The position numbers and the translations under genes are program-made. Source: Alligator mississippiensis (lineage: Eukaryota > Chordata > Crocodylia > Alligatoridae). Taken from it: DNA of 64,000 nt. Below the pieces are notes generated by a model. It was not told the origin of the DNA and did no database searches. It saw only the letters and a list, made by a program, of their open reading frames with translations. Below, one piece after another: positions 47,395 to 60,359 of the stretch. Location: contig NC_081827.1 in NCBI RefSeq assembly GCF_030867095.1, positions 26,722,001 to 26,786,000 of the forward strand, in the 5' to 3' direction. The stretch's first letter is position 1, and each line of letters begins with the position of its first letter.

Positions 47395-49615
47395 CCTAAA
47401 GATATTCATCCTCATACACAACAACTTCATTTTCAATAACTAACACTTTCTTCAGACCATGGGCACAGCTATGGGCACCAAAATGGCTCCATAATATACC
47501 AACCTTTTTATGGGCCACCTGGAAGAAGAATTCCTTAAGAGCTGCACCCATGCTGTACTTAAAATATATAGATGACATCTTCATCATTTGGACCAAAAAC
47601 CTTCAATCTCTGATTGATTTTCATCATAAATTCAATAATCATCACCCCTCCATCAAACTATCTCTTGAATATTCCAGCACCAACATTTCATTTTTAGACA
47701 CTATGGTCACTATCCACAATGGTAGAATACAAACCACCAAATACAAGAAACGCATGGACCAACATATCTGCACAGAACCAGCAATCACCCTAAACCAAGA
47801 AAGCTGTAATGTACAGGCAAACCCTCCAATACCACCACATTTGCACTGAAGAGGACATCCGTGATTGTCACCTCACAAATCTCAAAAGGGCTTTCACTCA
47901 ACAAGGGTGTAGGTTGTAGCCATGTTGGTTTAAGGACATAGGCAGACAAGGTTATTTGGGTGAATCTGATATCTTTTATTAGACCAACTTAAATTGTTGG
48001 GAAAAAAAATTTAAGCAAGCTTTTGGGTTTAAAAACCCTTCATCAGGCTAAGGAAGTTTCAGCAGTAGGTGCGTACTCTTCCTGGATGGAATGAAAAGTA
48101 AAGAAGCCAGAGGCTGGGCTGGTATGTATACAAGACAGGCAGTCAGTGTTTGGTCTCTCCTACGTATTTTCCATCAGGGCATTTGGTGCATTGGATGAGA
48201 TATATTACATTTCTGGAGGTGCAGCTGTAAGACCCGGGAATGCTGATGGCTCTGTTGTGGGGTGTAGTAATTATGGTGGTGGAGATGTGTTGGCAGGTTT
48301 TGCATTTCTTGTCATTGTATGGTCTGGATCCATTCGGTGTGTTCTGGGCCTGAGGAATTTTGCTTCTGGTGATAAGGTTAGCAAGTTTTGGTGCTTGTTT
48401 GAAGGCTAGGATGGATGGCTCTGGGAAGATCTCTTTAAGAATAAGGGTCTCTTTCTAGTATGGGTTGCAATTGGTTGAGGATTTTTTTCCCAACAATTTA
48501 AGCTGGTCTAATAAAAGATATCAGATTCACCCAAAGAACCTTCACTCAACAAGGACACTCCTCCAGAGAGATAGGTCACACTTTTGAAAGAGCCACCCGG
48601 ATACCACGTAAAGAATTACTGCAGTACAAAAGAAATCCCGACGTATCACACACCATTAATTATGACATACCATCCTTCCCTGGAACATACACGGAAGACC
48701 CTCAAACAATTGCAACCCATACTAGAAGACCCAATTCATAAAGAGATCTTCCCAGAATTACCCATCCTAGCCTTTTAAACAATCACTGAACTTTGTCTAT
48801 CTCACCATCAGAAGCAAACTTCCTACGGCCCAAAACACACCAAATGGATCCAGACCATGGCAGGACAAGAAATGTAAAACCTGCCAGTGTATCTCCACCA
48901 CCCCCACAATTACTACACTCCACAACAGAACCATCGCCATTCCTGAATCTCACACCTGAACCTCCAGAAATGCAATATATTTAATCCAGTGAACTAAATG
49001 CCCTGATGGAAAATATGTAGGAGAAACTAAGCAACAACTGCATACCAGAATGAATGCACACTGAAAATCTATCACAGACAAAAAGACCCAATTACCTGTG
49101 GGTGCACACTTCTCACCAGACAACTACTCTCTCTCCAATCCCTCAGTTTTAATCTTCGAAGTGAATTTACAAAACATCTTTTGTAGACAAGCCTACGGAC
49201 TTCACTTTATAAATCTACTGGATACAAACAAACCATGGACTCAATATAGACATTGGATTTATGGCACATTATAACCTGGCTGACATCTGATAACCCCAGG
49301 TAACCTTTCTACATTTTACCAGCTACATTCAGTCACTAGGTCAACATTCCTCCCTTCCCCCCACACCTACCTGTCTCACACCTATTGTCTCCGTTGGCCT
49401 CTGATCCTCCCTGCCATGCATTTGCATTTTCACAGACCTGCATTTTGCCTCTTGACTTCTATTCCATCCAGGAGAGCACACAAAACACCAGCAGTCTCTC
49501 CCTATGCCTGAAGAAAGGTGTTTGTGCCTAAAGGCTTGCAAAGAACAATTTCTCCAACTATTTAATTGGTTTAATAAAAGATATCACATTTACCCAAAGA
49601 ATCTTGTCAGCCAGC
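47395..49615 (+). mobile_element. Penelope-like element (Neptune type), 5'-truncated
   Basis: Plus strand. RT remnants: MGTAMGTKMAP at 47458, then FMGHLEEEFLKSCTHA, YIDDIFIIW (catalytic YIDD) and FLDTMVTIHNG. After the nested insertion (47907-48540) come RATRIPRKELLQYKRNP and the linker PILEDPIHKEIFPELP. A GIY-YIG endonuclease follows at about 48990-49270 (CPDGKYVGETKQQLHTRMN, PVGAHF, NLLDTNK). It ends with the PLE tail CCTGAAGAAAGGTGTTTGTG, TTTAATAAAAGATATCACA, AAGAATCTTGTC. Stops are frequent, so it is inactive. PLEs of this type encode an RT fused to GIY-YIG. Confidence 0.88.
47907..48540 (-). mobile_element. second Penelope-like element nested in the first
   Basis: A 634-bp insertion flanked by the 14-bp direct repeat ttcactcaacaagg (47893-47906 and 48541-48554). 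Read on the minus strand it repeats the outer element's linker and GIY-YIG start (KEIFPEPSILAF, IQCTKCPDGKYVGETK). An internal deletion then joins it to the 3' tail, which reaches 47907. Its 5' end (about 48481-48540) is an inverted 60-bp copy of its own 3' end, so the unit has apparent terminal inverted repeats. Inverted 3' pieces at the 5' edge are known for PLEs. Confidence 0.88.
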
Positions 49616-52446
49616 CAGGAGTTTTCCTTCCTTTCCTACCCATTCTCTTCCCTTCATGTGCATGTCTCCTTAAACAGTAGGAATAATATTAACAGGAGTG
49701 AGCCAAAATGCAACAGATTATTGATTTTTTCCCAAGAAAGGTACCAGCATGCTACTTTTTAATTAATGTTTTCCCCCACTTCAGGATAGTCCCAAATATA
49801 AACTAATAAAAAGGAATTTCTCTGAATTAATAGTAGTAGTAGTTTAATTTCTGAATGGCAAGTGTTTTAATTTTGTCTTATTTTGTTGATGTATGTTAGT
49901 AAGATGTTATAAGGTTTTCTATTTTATGGTTGCTATGGTAAAAAGCAGACTCTTGTCCTTTTGCTTAAAATCCATGAACCACAATTAACTGTTTAATATT
50001 GTAACATAGAACAACTCTAGTAACACCTTAAAAGCTTTGAACACAGTACTCCATCATCTCAACAGATGGTGATTTTGGCATGCTCTGTCTTCAGTTTATA
50101 CTTTTCTCTTATAACCCTGAATATCTGCTTTTTACTAACTACCTTTTGAAAAATAATCCTCAACTAACATGAATGCTATTTTATTATGATGGGCACCTTT
50201 TTACATTCAGTGTGGAAAATAAATAGAAAACTAAATGTTTTGTACTTGTGATCTGTACTAATTACCATAAAGGCAGAGTTAAAGCATTTTTAAAAGCAGC
50301 TATACCTTAAAAAAACAAGTCTATAACTACCCTGTATATAGCAGAGGAGCAGGCTGCAAAAGTTTTGCATTCTTCAACAGAAGAGGAAACAGTATTGATT
50401 TTTTTTCATAAAGAAAGCTCTTCTCCCAGATGTTTCTGAAAAGTTTGAATTAAATGTGTCAGCAGAAATCAACTTGATTTTCAAGTGTCCCCCCTTATTA
50501 GTATTCCTGTAGTACCCCCAAGAATGTCATTAATTGACTCAAAGATTTGAGATCTACACTATATATTTTGAGATCCCACCAAAAAAAGGAAAAAGTTGCT
50601 TTCATCCCCACTTTCTCTAAAGGAAGATGGCCTAGTGAAATGCTATTTTCCAATTACTTATCCCACATATGATATATTTGCACTCCATTTTAATACCTAT
50701 TTTTTAAATGAGTAATGGGTTCCTTTAGCGTCAAAGTTTGAGTTCTTATAGACTCTACTCCTCTCAAGGATCGCATGAGCTAGGCAAATATGACATTGCT
50801 GATGTAAATCTTAGTTTAAATTCCTTGCTGCCAGGGACATAGTTTCTTAGAGAAGAAACTCTTTCTGTTTACCTTTATCATCACCATTCCCATACGATAT
50901 TGAGCAAAATATGGCAACGACGGAAAGGGGAAAGTAACAATAGCTTTCCCAGAATCCTAACAAAAGGGTTTCCAGTTTCAGAGTTTTGCCTATAAGCTCC
51001 TCATTCTTTTCTATTTCCTGGATAACTTTAGGTTTCTTTGCTTATTAGTTATTCAGTGCTGATAGTGTGCTCGACATTGTGCAAACACAGAGGAAGATAT
51101 TCATGTGGACTAGCTGCCAGGATTTTCTAGCTGTTAGCTGCAGTGTTAGCCTCTTGAAGCAAATGTTTGACCCTGTCTTTAAAACAGACAAGCTTACCCA
51201 AGCCAACATGCAACTTCACATAGTTGACTATAGGAGACACTATTCAAATGCACCCTGCATGATTTTAAAAGAATGTGCCCAATGCAGTTTAATTTAATTA
51301 AGGATACCACTAGCTTGTGGCACACTTGAACAATCAAAAGTCTTAACAGTTGTAATCCTGAGAATCTGTCTAAAGGACCACACGTGGAAAGCATCAGTTT
51401 TCCTGATTTCATACTTATAGCCAAGATTTACAACCACAAGGCAAGATGTTTTAAATCACTGCCTCATATTCTTTAAATCTAGCAACTTTGTGAAGTCCAT
51501 GATCTTTAAGTAGACACATTTTTTGGACCTGCCAAAGTCCACATGCACTTTGTTAATGTGGCTCATGGTTTCAACATCCATGGAATAATAGCATTTGCCA
51601 ATGCAATGGTCCCCACTAACATCACTCTAAGAGTTTGGTCACAGAAGAAAATTTCAAGTTTAACTGAATAGCATGCAGTTCAGAAAAGCCATCTTTTCTT
51701 AACTGACTAGTGAAAGTGTTGACCATTGCTGTACTAATAGGGATATCTACTACAAGGAATTCCTAATTAGACTGAGCAATATGAATCAAAGGTTGACCAA
51801 AGCCTACCAACTCACTGGGCTAGAACAGTTAAGGCATGTCAAGGTCTTGTAGCCAACAGTGCACAAGGGAGAGAAGTGCCTGGCATCACATCTGACTGAC
51901 TCTGACTCCCCAGCCCAAATGACCCATTTACAGGTAGGATGACTGGGTAGGATGACAAATACCTTCATTATGATTTTGGAGCAGTTTGGACTTATGGCCT
52001 GTAGACTCTACCAAAACACCTTAACTGCTCCACTACTGTGCCCTTTCAGCAACAAGAAGAGCATCCTAAAAGCACAGGAACTTTGTCAGCTTTAGTTTTG
52101 CCTTCAGGCATGACAGGCTGGAGAATTTACTATATCACAACTGTATGTATTTACCTGCCAGTGACTTATTAGTGGTCTCAGCAAAAACTGCAGTGAGGAA
52201 AGAAGTAAAAAGCAGACACTCCTTGTGCGACACCTGTCCTTATCAGAAGGGACACTGCTACAGCTGATTCCCTTGGACATCTGCTGCACTGAATGGATGA
52301 TAGAGAGGCGGGACAGGGAAGCAGGCCCTGCACAGCCTGTTATGCCCCCGGGCCGTGGGGGCTTGGCAGTGCAGGCTGCTTTACCCTGGGCCGTGGAGGT
52401 TCGGAGAAACCATAAGTGCCACGGTGGGCACTTCTGGTTTCACTTT
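49616..52446. other. no feature recognised
   Basis: AT-rich intergenic DNA with only short random frames. Confidence 0.5.
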
Positions 52447-52495
52447 ACCTTACAAGCCAGCATGCCAGTTAATAGAGCATGCTGGCTTGTAAGGT
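52447..52495. repeat. 19-bp perfect hairpin
   Basis: ACCTTACAAGCCAGCATGC (52447-52465) and its exact complement (52477-52495) flank an 11-base loop. The loop sequence CAGTTAAT recurs just after the right arm. Upstream 52300-52440 is GC-rich. It may be part of an uncharacterised MITE. Confidence 0.75.
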
Positions 52496-53479
52496 GTCAG
52501 TTAATGGAGCTTTTACTGTAGCATGCTTAGCCCTTTCCTGTGGGGAAGACACAACACCTCTCTACCAAAACCTGTGGTCAGGTCAGTACAAGCCATATAT
52601 AGCAGTTGTTATTGTTCACATGCCTTTTCTTTGAAATTAGTGGAAAATAAAGATCATGGGTGTGGTACAATATTCTGCTCAGAAATCACACTGCCTGTCA
52701 GAGAACACTTTTGGCCCAAACTGTACAGAAAAACCCATGAAAGGACTTTTCCCATTGCTTAATGGTCAGCACCTTTATAGACATTAATTGTTAGTTAATT
52801 TACTTTTCTTAACTGAGGCTATCTACAAAAAACACATTATACTTAAAGGGGTGGCATAAGTATTGAACACCAGTTAATCCATAGATACTGCTTTGTGCAT
52901 CTGTTCCTATTCTGCAGTACATGGAAGCTAAATTGAGGTTGCTTACCCACCTTTATAATGCTTTAAAGATGCAGGGAGGACTTACTGCTTACAAATGCAC
53001 ATTGGCTGATCTGGTATACCTATTTTGCCTGTCCACTCATATCCTGCAGAAAGCAAAGGTAAATAATGGTGATTTAACTCTCTTTCATTTAGGTTTAGCT
53101 TCTACTTTCCACAAGATAAGAGTGGATACACAAAACAGGTACAGTGGATTCAAGTGAACTTTAAATCCCTTCCCCTTAGCAGTATAGCTGTTTATTCATG
53201 CTATTAATGAAACAGGACTAAATTGCCACACTTTAGCTTTCACCTATCATGAAGTAGAGTGGTCTCACACAACAGTTAATTTGAAACAGCTAACACATGG
53301 TAAATTCCCATTGCCTTTTAATTCAGGACAATTTATTTGTCTGCCCATAGCTTTAGAAAAGACACAGATACAGCATGGGTTTGCAAATTCCATGCAAATT
53401 TGTTGGACATATGTTCTATAGAGGAAGAAAGAAAATAAAAAACTGGGGAAATGAATTCTAATGATTAGACAAATACTGT

Positions 53480-54070
53480 CTCTGTCCTTCTTCAGCAATC
53501 CCTTGCAGTTGAGGATGAGTCTCCCCATGGATCTAGATTACTGGATCTGGGGACTGTTCATTAGGAGCTTATTGGTGCTCCTAATGACCTTTGTGTTCTG
53601 AATGTTAAGTATCAGTCCCATTTTTTGTATGCCTTGGTAAAGATGTTGACAACTGCCTGAAGGTCTGTTTCTGAGTGAGCATACACGATAGCATCATCAG
53701 CATACTGGAACTCAATGTGATCTTGGTTTTGGCATGGAGTTGGCTGAGGTTAAACAGCTTACCATCTATTCAGTAGTTTAACTCCATTCTGACTAGAAGC
53801 TTGTTGGTGGTCAGATGTAGCATCGTGGCAAGGAATATTGAAAGGGTGTTGGAGTGATGATACAGCTTTACTTAACTCTCATTTTAACCTTAAAGGGATC
53901 TGTGATAGATCCATTACTGAGAACCACCACTTGCATGCCATCATGGAGCAGGCAGAGAATGGTGTCAAATTTCAGTGGGCATCCATGCTTCAGAAGGATC
54001 CTCCACAACATTTCTCTTTGGATTGTCCATGAGGGTCTTGATGTTCCAGGTCCTGAAAATGATGATGTGT
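53480..54070 (-). pseudogene. LINE reverse transcriptase fragment (non-CR1)
   Basis: On the minus strand near 53660-53720 the frame reads EFQYADDAIVYAHSETDLQ, a YADD polymerase box followed by a segment typical of another vertebrate non-LTR clade. Upstream on the same strand (53770-53870) are shifted-frame remnants (LSIFLATMLHL, DGKLFNLSQL) of the motif before the YADD box. Many frameshifts are present. Family is uncertain (RTE-like is a guess). Confidence 0.55.
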
Positions 54071-54135
54071 CTTCATAATAAAAGATATCAATAATAATTC
54101 ATAATAATTAATAATGAAAGAACCTTGCCTGGTGT
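54070..54135 (+). repeat. PLE-tail-like motif interrupted by an AT microsatellite
   Basis: AATAAAAGATATCA is followed by ATAATAATT/AATAATTAATAATG units and then AAAGAACCTTGCCTG. The outer pieces match the PLE 3' tail found elsewhere in the window; the middle is simple repeat. Confidence 0.45.
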
Positions 54136-56754
54136 GTCTTCATTGGTATTTTCAACCTCAGTAAAGGGGATCCCACTGGACATGGTTATTCAGTCAGGAA
54201 GAAATACAGAATACTGTATTAAACAGGCTATGTTTAGGGCACTTTTTCTAGTCCCTTGCTATGTGGGGTGAGTAGAGTGGATCCTGAAGAGGGCTGCTCA
54301 GTCCAGCTCAGTTACAGCTGCTGAATTGTACTCCTGTCTTGTCCAAGTGCTAGACAACCTTCTTGTAACTGTTGCCTTTGTGCCAGTTCATGACTAGGAG
54401 CTTCCAGACCTCACAGTCATGCTCCTGTCACCATTAAGTGGTCACCAAAGGGCTTGAGAAATGTACTGGAAAAACTGTTTTCATGGAAGACACTGATGCA
54501 TGACTTCTTTTATTGCGGAGAAACTGCTGTATATCAGCTTCCACATGAGTCTTGACAGAACCAGACCATGATCCAATGGCAAGGAAACCAAGGCAACTGG
54601 GGATCTCATTTCACTGCAGCTTTTGTAACATCTTCTGCCTGCTCTACCCTTGAGGACTTGTAGATCCATGGCTGGGGGCTGGACAGGTTTATTATAGTGG
54701 CAACCTGTACTTGCCATGTCACAGCACTGTCAGAGGATATATGTGGCTTTTCAGGAGGGAAACTGTTGCCATCTGCTGTCCTCACCACATCCTGGTGGTG
54801 CTGCTACTGCTTGGTCCATAACTGCTTATTCGTCAGAGTTACCTCTGCTTATTTCACAGCTGACCTTCCCTGAAGGTCATTCCACTGTCTGCCACCTGTG
54901 GATGCACTGCATAGCTGTACAGTTCTGCCCCACATATAGTTCCTATAGATGTACTAAGTATAGGCCCCTCTCCCTGTTAGAACTGAGGTTTAGTTTGGGC
55001 AGCTGAGGTATATATGGAAATTCCTTTCCCCAGTAAACTGGCTTTTCTTCACTTAGAAAAATATTTGTTTTAGACTGAGTGGAAAATTGGTTTACTTTTT
55101 GAGGAAAAGAGTTCATGAACCTCAAATTTTACAAATCCCCCAAATTATTTAGTCAAAAGGTTGGCAAAAACTTTCATGAAGCTCACTCATCCCTAAAAGA
55201 GATGATTTATAAATAATTTTAGGCAACAAATTCATTTTTACAGCAGCAATTCTCTTTTTTTCGGAATGGAAAGTAACTTGCATCAACCAAATCTTTTAGC
55301 TGACTACCCCTTAGATACAGCATATATCTATTTTAATGGACAAAGCTACAGATGCTAATTTTTATGTAATTAGATTTAAATCCAGACACATTGGCAGACT
55401 CCAGGATTTCTACACGTTAGGGCAACAATTTGTGGCTTACATCAGTGTTACCTCAGATCTTTCAGACACGTGATAGAAGTGCTTTAGTGTTTTTGCAGGT
55501 ACTGGTGTAGTTGGGGTTTTTTTATAATTTTTTTTAAAAAGCAGTGCCGTGCACAAGTGCCAGCTGAAACAGATGTTCTTTAGACAACAATAGCTGCTTT
55601 AAATATATACAGAACAACTATTTGCCTGTGTTTTAAGACTGATCACTAAACTGTTTTGCTCTCCTGTCTGAACAGTGTGCTGTCTCTACTTCTTTTGACT
55701 TGAGAATAGGGCTAGAATTCCATCTTGTTCCATTTTCACTGGAGGTAGAAAAATGATTTGCATTTTCAATTTATTTCTGATCTTTAAGAAACTGTACATA
55801 TCCTGAGCTGGTGCAAATGTCAGGAAACTTATGACAGTTATGTTGAACTGCCCATATTTCTCCAAGACCCTGATCCAAAACTTTCTGAAGTCTTCACTGG
55901 GTTCTAGATCAGGCCCTGAGAAAATGCACAGGCATGCAAACACAATACTTAAATCAAACTGAACCAATGTCAAAAATTCTTCCCCACCTGTTCAGAACTC
56001 CTCAAGCTTTTTAGCCCAGCCATTACCACAATAAAAAGTCTGAAAAAATAGATGGGCCTAGTAATATTTCCCAAAGATCAACTCAGGCTCTGTTGGACTA
56101 GTAGGAAGGGAGTGAATTCCAGCATTGATTGTCCTTTACTCATAACCACCCGTGAAAAGTTTATGACATTTTTATCTGTGTATGGCTGTTAGCTCAAGAA
56201 TCTTGCCAATCTTAAGCACTGGGGAATTACATGAGGAGTGTGAAGGCTTCTGAATGTTAAATTTGCTTGTGCTTAATAACATCTTTATAATGCCTCCCCT
56301 GCCTGTTATTCAGGTACTGTAAGGGATTTTAATTCACCACTTGGGGGGACATTAAGGACCATTAAGTCCATGGCACTTTGTATCCCTAAATACCTCGGAG
56401 GAGCACTTTGCAAAAAAAGCCCCATTCTCCCTCGAAATGAATGAAAAACCTGAAATCCTGCAGAGACCTCTAGCATGCATCTAAAAGTTTATTTTTCTTT
56501 TGTGAGGTTAATGAGATTGAGTGTCACAGTAATTCTTGTTTCAAGCTGAAAATATCATTACCAGTATTTCCTATAACTGAATGTGACTACCTCTCTGAAT
56601 TGAATTGAATCCTGTTTCTCTGTTATTAGGGGGCACCATTAGGACTTAAATCATAACCATTGGCAGTAGCTTAGCAAGCAGCCCAGAGACACTGATGGTG
56701 TCATGAAATAGATTTAAAGTAGCACATGTACAAACACTGAGGCACTGGCTACAG
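54136..56754. other. unassigned intergenic sequence
   Basis: No domain is recognised in the short frames at 54480-54790 or 55686-55973. 54230-54800 may be more of the LINE at 53.5 kb, but this is not supported by a motif. Confidence 0.4.
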
Positions 56755-56930
56755 CAGTGATTTTTCATTTGCAGATCCCTTTGGAAATTTCAAATGGAGG
56801 TGTTGGCCCCTTTGAATGGTAAGTGTGGGTATTCACATACTTTTGATTGATAATAGTTATCTATCACGGACCCTTTAGACATAGTCTGTAGACCCCCAGA
56901 GGTCCGCGGACCACTGGTTGAAAACCACTG
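56755..56930. mobile_element. hAT MITE
   Basis: A 176-bp element with ends CAGTGATTTTTCAT and GGTTGAAAACCACTG. Flanking octamers ggctacag and gactaaaa agree at five of eight bases, an eroded target duplication. It is the common CAGTGGTTTTCAACC-end hAT type. Confidence 0.7.
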
Positions 56931-58009
56931 GACTAAAAGATTGTATAATGTTTACAACTGGAAGCTTTGGCTGATTAATATGACTCTGATATTCTAATTA
57001 TTTCAAGAGTAACAAATATTTTTACAACCACTGGTGATGCCTCATGGGGCGGGGGGGGGGCACTCCCTCCCCCGATTTCTGCTCCAATGGCAGGGCACAG
57101 GTACAGGGCTGCAGCCTGGCTGGAGCCAGAGCTTGGCAGTAGCAGCAATGGTGGCAGTGGCAGAGTTGTGTCCCTCCACTGTGGCAGTGGTGCAGAGTTG
57201 TACCTCCACACCGGCAGCATTTATGTGTCACCTCCATTCACATCTAGGCTGAATCTGCTGCAGACTGGTAATGACTGAAAATCATTACAATCTGGCATGT
57301 GTTTCGTAGCCTCTATAAATGAATTGATGGTCTCAGTGAAGTATCTCAGATAAATGCACACTTTCAAAAACACCACAATTGGCTTACCTAAGGCCAGCAA
57401 ATGAATGAGTAGGGAACACAGAACTATCATTTCACTCCCACAATGGATCTCTTGAGGTTAGGGGTGATTGGTGGGATGGTGTGTGGAAGCTTTAATTAAT
57501 TATGTCCATCACTTTTTGTCTTTCACTATATAAAAGATGTAGGGCTGTGATGTTGTCCATCTGTCAGCTCTCAAGACCAGTAAATGCAATATAGAATATT
57601 GCAGGAATATAGGTATTTGAATAGCTTTTCATTGCAGTCATTTGCAATACTTGTGTGAAATGCTCACCAACATGAGTAAGGGGCTGGCTGCGCAGTTGAT
57701 TCCATTAGCTTTTAGGAAAGTTGAGTGCAATAAATGGATACATGTGCATGTGAAATGTCTGATGCATGTGACACTTATGCATATGAAATGCATATGCACT
57801 GTAAAACTGTCTAATTCACATAATTCTGACCGCAGTATACTAACATTTTTAGGGACATTTTTGTTCTTTAAAACCTCAAGCGGTCTATGGTTGACGATGA
57901 ATACCTGTACAGCCATGTGCTGATCTGTCTTAGCCTCAATTATACAATATACTTTTTTTAAAGAGAAAAAATTAAATTTCTAAAAAGATTTCATGAAAAG
58001 GGCAATAAT
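56931..58009. other. unassigned intergenic sequence
   Basis: Contains a G homopolymer at about 57049-57060 and a GC-rich patch to 57230 with GGCAGTGG-type units. No gene. Confidence 0.45.
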
Positions 58010-58991
58010 AAGAGATCCAGGTTTTCTGTTTGCCACAGAAAAACATTGTAAAACTTGGATTTTCTCCTTTAAAGGAGAAAAATGCAGGAACCATGGGTTT
58101 CCCCTTCCAGGCTGGCGGAGTTCCAGCCTGCAAGGGGCTGCTTGGGGCTGGGGGGAGTGAAAGGAGGCTGATCAGACACAGGGGGCACCGAGTGCGTGTG
58201 TGTGAATGCAGAGACACATGTGGCCAGCAATACAGCCAGGCAGCAGATTGGGGTGGTGGCAGCTTGTGCTGAGCCCATATGGTAAGGAAGGGAGTGGGCC
58301 AAGATTGACAAGTGGGGCTAGGGGCACTGCCCAGCCAGGGCAGTGTGCGGTGCACAGTGGGCTAGGGGAGAAATGTGCAGCAGTGTCCCCCCCCGCCCCC
58401 AGCCCCCATCCAACACATTCCCACTTCCCCATACACTGGGGGGCTGGGGCCTGGGAGGCAGAAGCAGTGAGTTGAGAGTGAGGGGCACCAGCAGGGCTGG
58501 GGGGATGGGCCTGTGGCTTGAGAGTGAAAGGCAATGACATATCAGGGCTCCTCAGCACCGCAAAACAGCCCCGAAGCGGGACTGACATCCTGGTGAGCGA
58601 AGGGGCAGGGGGAAGCTCTGATTTTTCATGATAAAAAAATATCAAGCACCAAAATATATAGGTATTTAGAATTTATTTTATTATAATGATTCAGGCACTG
58701 GTAGGCTACCAAATGGTTTTAAAATTGTAAATGTATCAATAAAGCATTGTGTTCAACTGATACCTATCTATATAAAAGTATTTCATAGATTTCACAGATT
58801 TCATAGATATTAGGGCTGGAAGGGACCTCGGAAGATCATCGAGTCCAGCCCCCTGCCCAAGGGTCAGGAAGTCAGCTGGGGTCATTCCATTTTAATCATG
58901 GAAAAACACAGATTTTGGATTTTTAAATGAGAACATATTGGATTTTTTATCAGAATTTTTTTCATTTTTTAACAGAAAACCAGGATCCCTG
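58010..58991. mobile_element. non-autonomous hAT element, family B, with nested CR1
   Basis: A 982-bp element with ends close to CAGGGATCCTGGTTTTCTG (left AAGAGATCCAGGTTTTCTG, right CAGAAAACCAGGATCCCTG). Flanks gcaataat (58002-58009) and gcgataaa (58992-58999) match at six of eight bases. No transposase. The interior is GC-rich, with AGTGAGGGGCA-type units. A CR1 3' end sits at 58785-58885. A relative in opposite orientation lies at 30263-31260 without that CR1. Confidence 0.8.
58785..58885 (-). mobile_element. CR1 3' end nested in hAT family B
   Basis: ATTTCATAGATATTAGGG, CTGGAAGGGACCTCGG and ATCGAGTCCAGCCCCCTGCC in reverse orientation, with ATTTCA(C/T)AGAT tail units on the left. The related hAT copy at 30.3 kb lacks it between AAATG(A/G)AATG and the GTTGAAC block. 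Confidence 0.82.
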
Positions 58992-59459
58992 GCGATAAAA
59001 CACGTTTAGTGTGATCTGTAAAGCTTGTCTTGAACATATTGCACAATGATTTTCCTTACATGAAAAGCTGGATTTCTGTGCGGCACTAGATGGCAACATT
59101 CCCTCAGCTCCAACAGGAGAGTCATGGGAAAAGTGAATAGCACAGAGCTAAATTCTGCCCTCATTGAAACCCACACCGCTCCTGTTACATCAGTTGGTTC
59201 CTATGAGCGATCAGAATGTGGCCCAGAGAAGTTTCCCTTCTTTCTGTGTATTCATCAATTTAGCTTCAGTGTTTGATGGATCTCTGTCAAAACCTTTGTT
59301 GAACAAATATGTTTTTGGCAATAGATACTTCGCTTTCATTACAAAAGCTTTTCTAGTCTCAGGTTGCTCCACAGTGTTTGCACTAAAAATACACTGGGCT
59401 TGTTTGCATCTAGAATATCACTGTTGCTTTTCTGCTACATTTTAAATATTGGCTTAGGG

Positions 59460-59720
59460 CAGTGGCTCTCACTGTTTTGGCTCTGTGGGCCAGATGAATG
59501 GCACAGGGCCAGTCTGAGGGTTGGAGCAGGCTCTGTGCCACCCCTTTGCACTGGGACTGGGGCTCCATGAAGCCTCTGCCCAGCAGTTTTCAGGCTCCAG
59601 AGGCCCTGCGCTGCCTCCACCCCACTAAGATCAGGCTCCACACCACCCTATATGCTCAAGGCTGAATGACGTGATGCCAAGGGCTGTATCTGGCCCGTGA
59701 GCTGGGAATTGGCACCTCTG
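59460..59720. mobile_element. hAT MITE
   Basis: A 261-bp element with ends CAGTGGCTCTCACT and AATTGGCACCTCTG. Flanks gcttaggg (59452-59459) and gtctaggg (59721-59728) match at six of eight bases, supporting a hAT target duplication. No coding capacity. Confidence 0.72.
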
Positions 59721-60359
59721 GTCTAGGGCTAGAACGGTGGAGCCCTTATAGACATGGTTTGCCTTCAGACTATGGGAGCAGAACATCTTGCTGTGCTTGG
59801 GTTTGAGGCTTGAGACAAGGCACAAGTGAGCCCTCAAGTGACAGGAATAGAAACAGACAGTGCCTGACATCACATTTGTGCCACCATAACAACTGTTATG
59901 GGAGCACAAACGGTGAGCAAATAGAAGTCCTTACTCTGTTGTGCCACTAATACTATGCCACAACAGGTACTAATAAATTGTGCTGCTTTATTGCAGCAGG
60001 TGTCTGTTTGTTCTGTGGCAGTGGACTGCAAGGAGCCCAGAGCTGCCCACACTCTTCTACCACCCCAGGCATGTGCTCCAGGGGCTTGTGTACCCTGGAT
60101 TTCTCAAGCCCCCAGAGCACCTGGCTGGCTTTCCCCACATACAGAAATGCCTGGAGCACATCTGCCTAAGCAGGGAAAGTCAGGTTTCCCTGCTTATGGA
60201 CTTACCCCAGGATTTCCAGGGCTCACCTCCACAAGTGGGGAAAGCCTATGTGGGTCCTGGCATGGAGGCACAGAGCCTGGGGAAACACAGGCACCCTGGG
60301 CCTTAATGAATCTGGGTCTCCACCCTGGGACCCAAACTGAACTGCGCCTCATGCAGAGG

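Noticed and set aside
55686..55973. 95-codon minus-strand frame
   Set aside because: Not low complexity, but no known domain, splice site or repeat context; the length is within chance for this much sequence.
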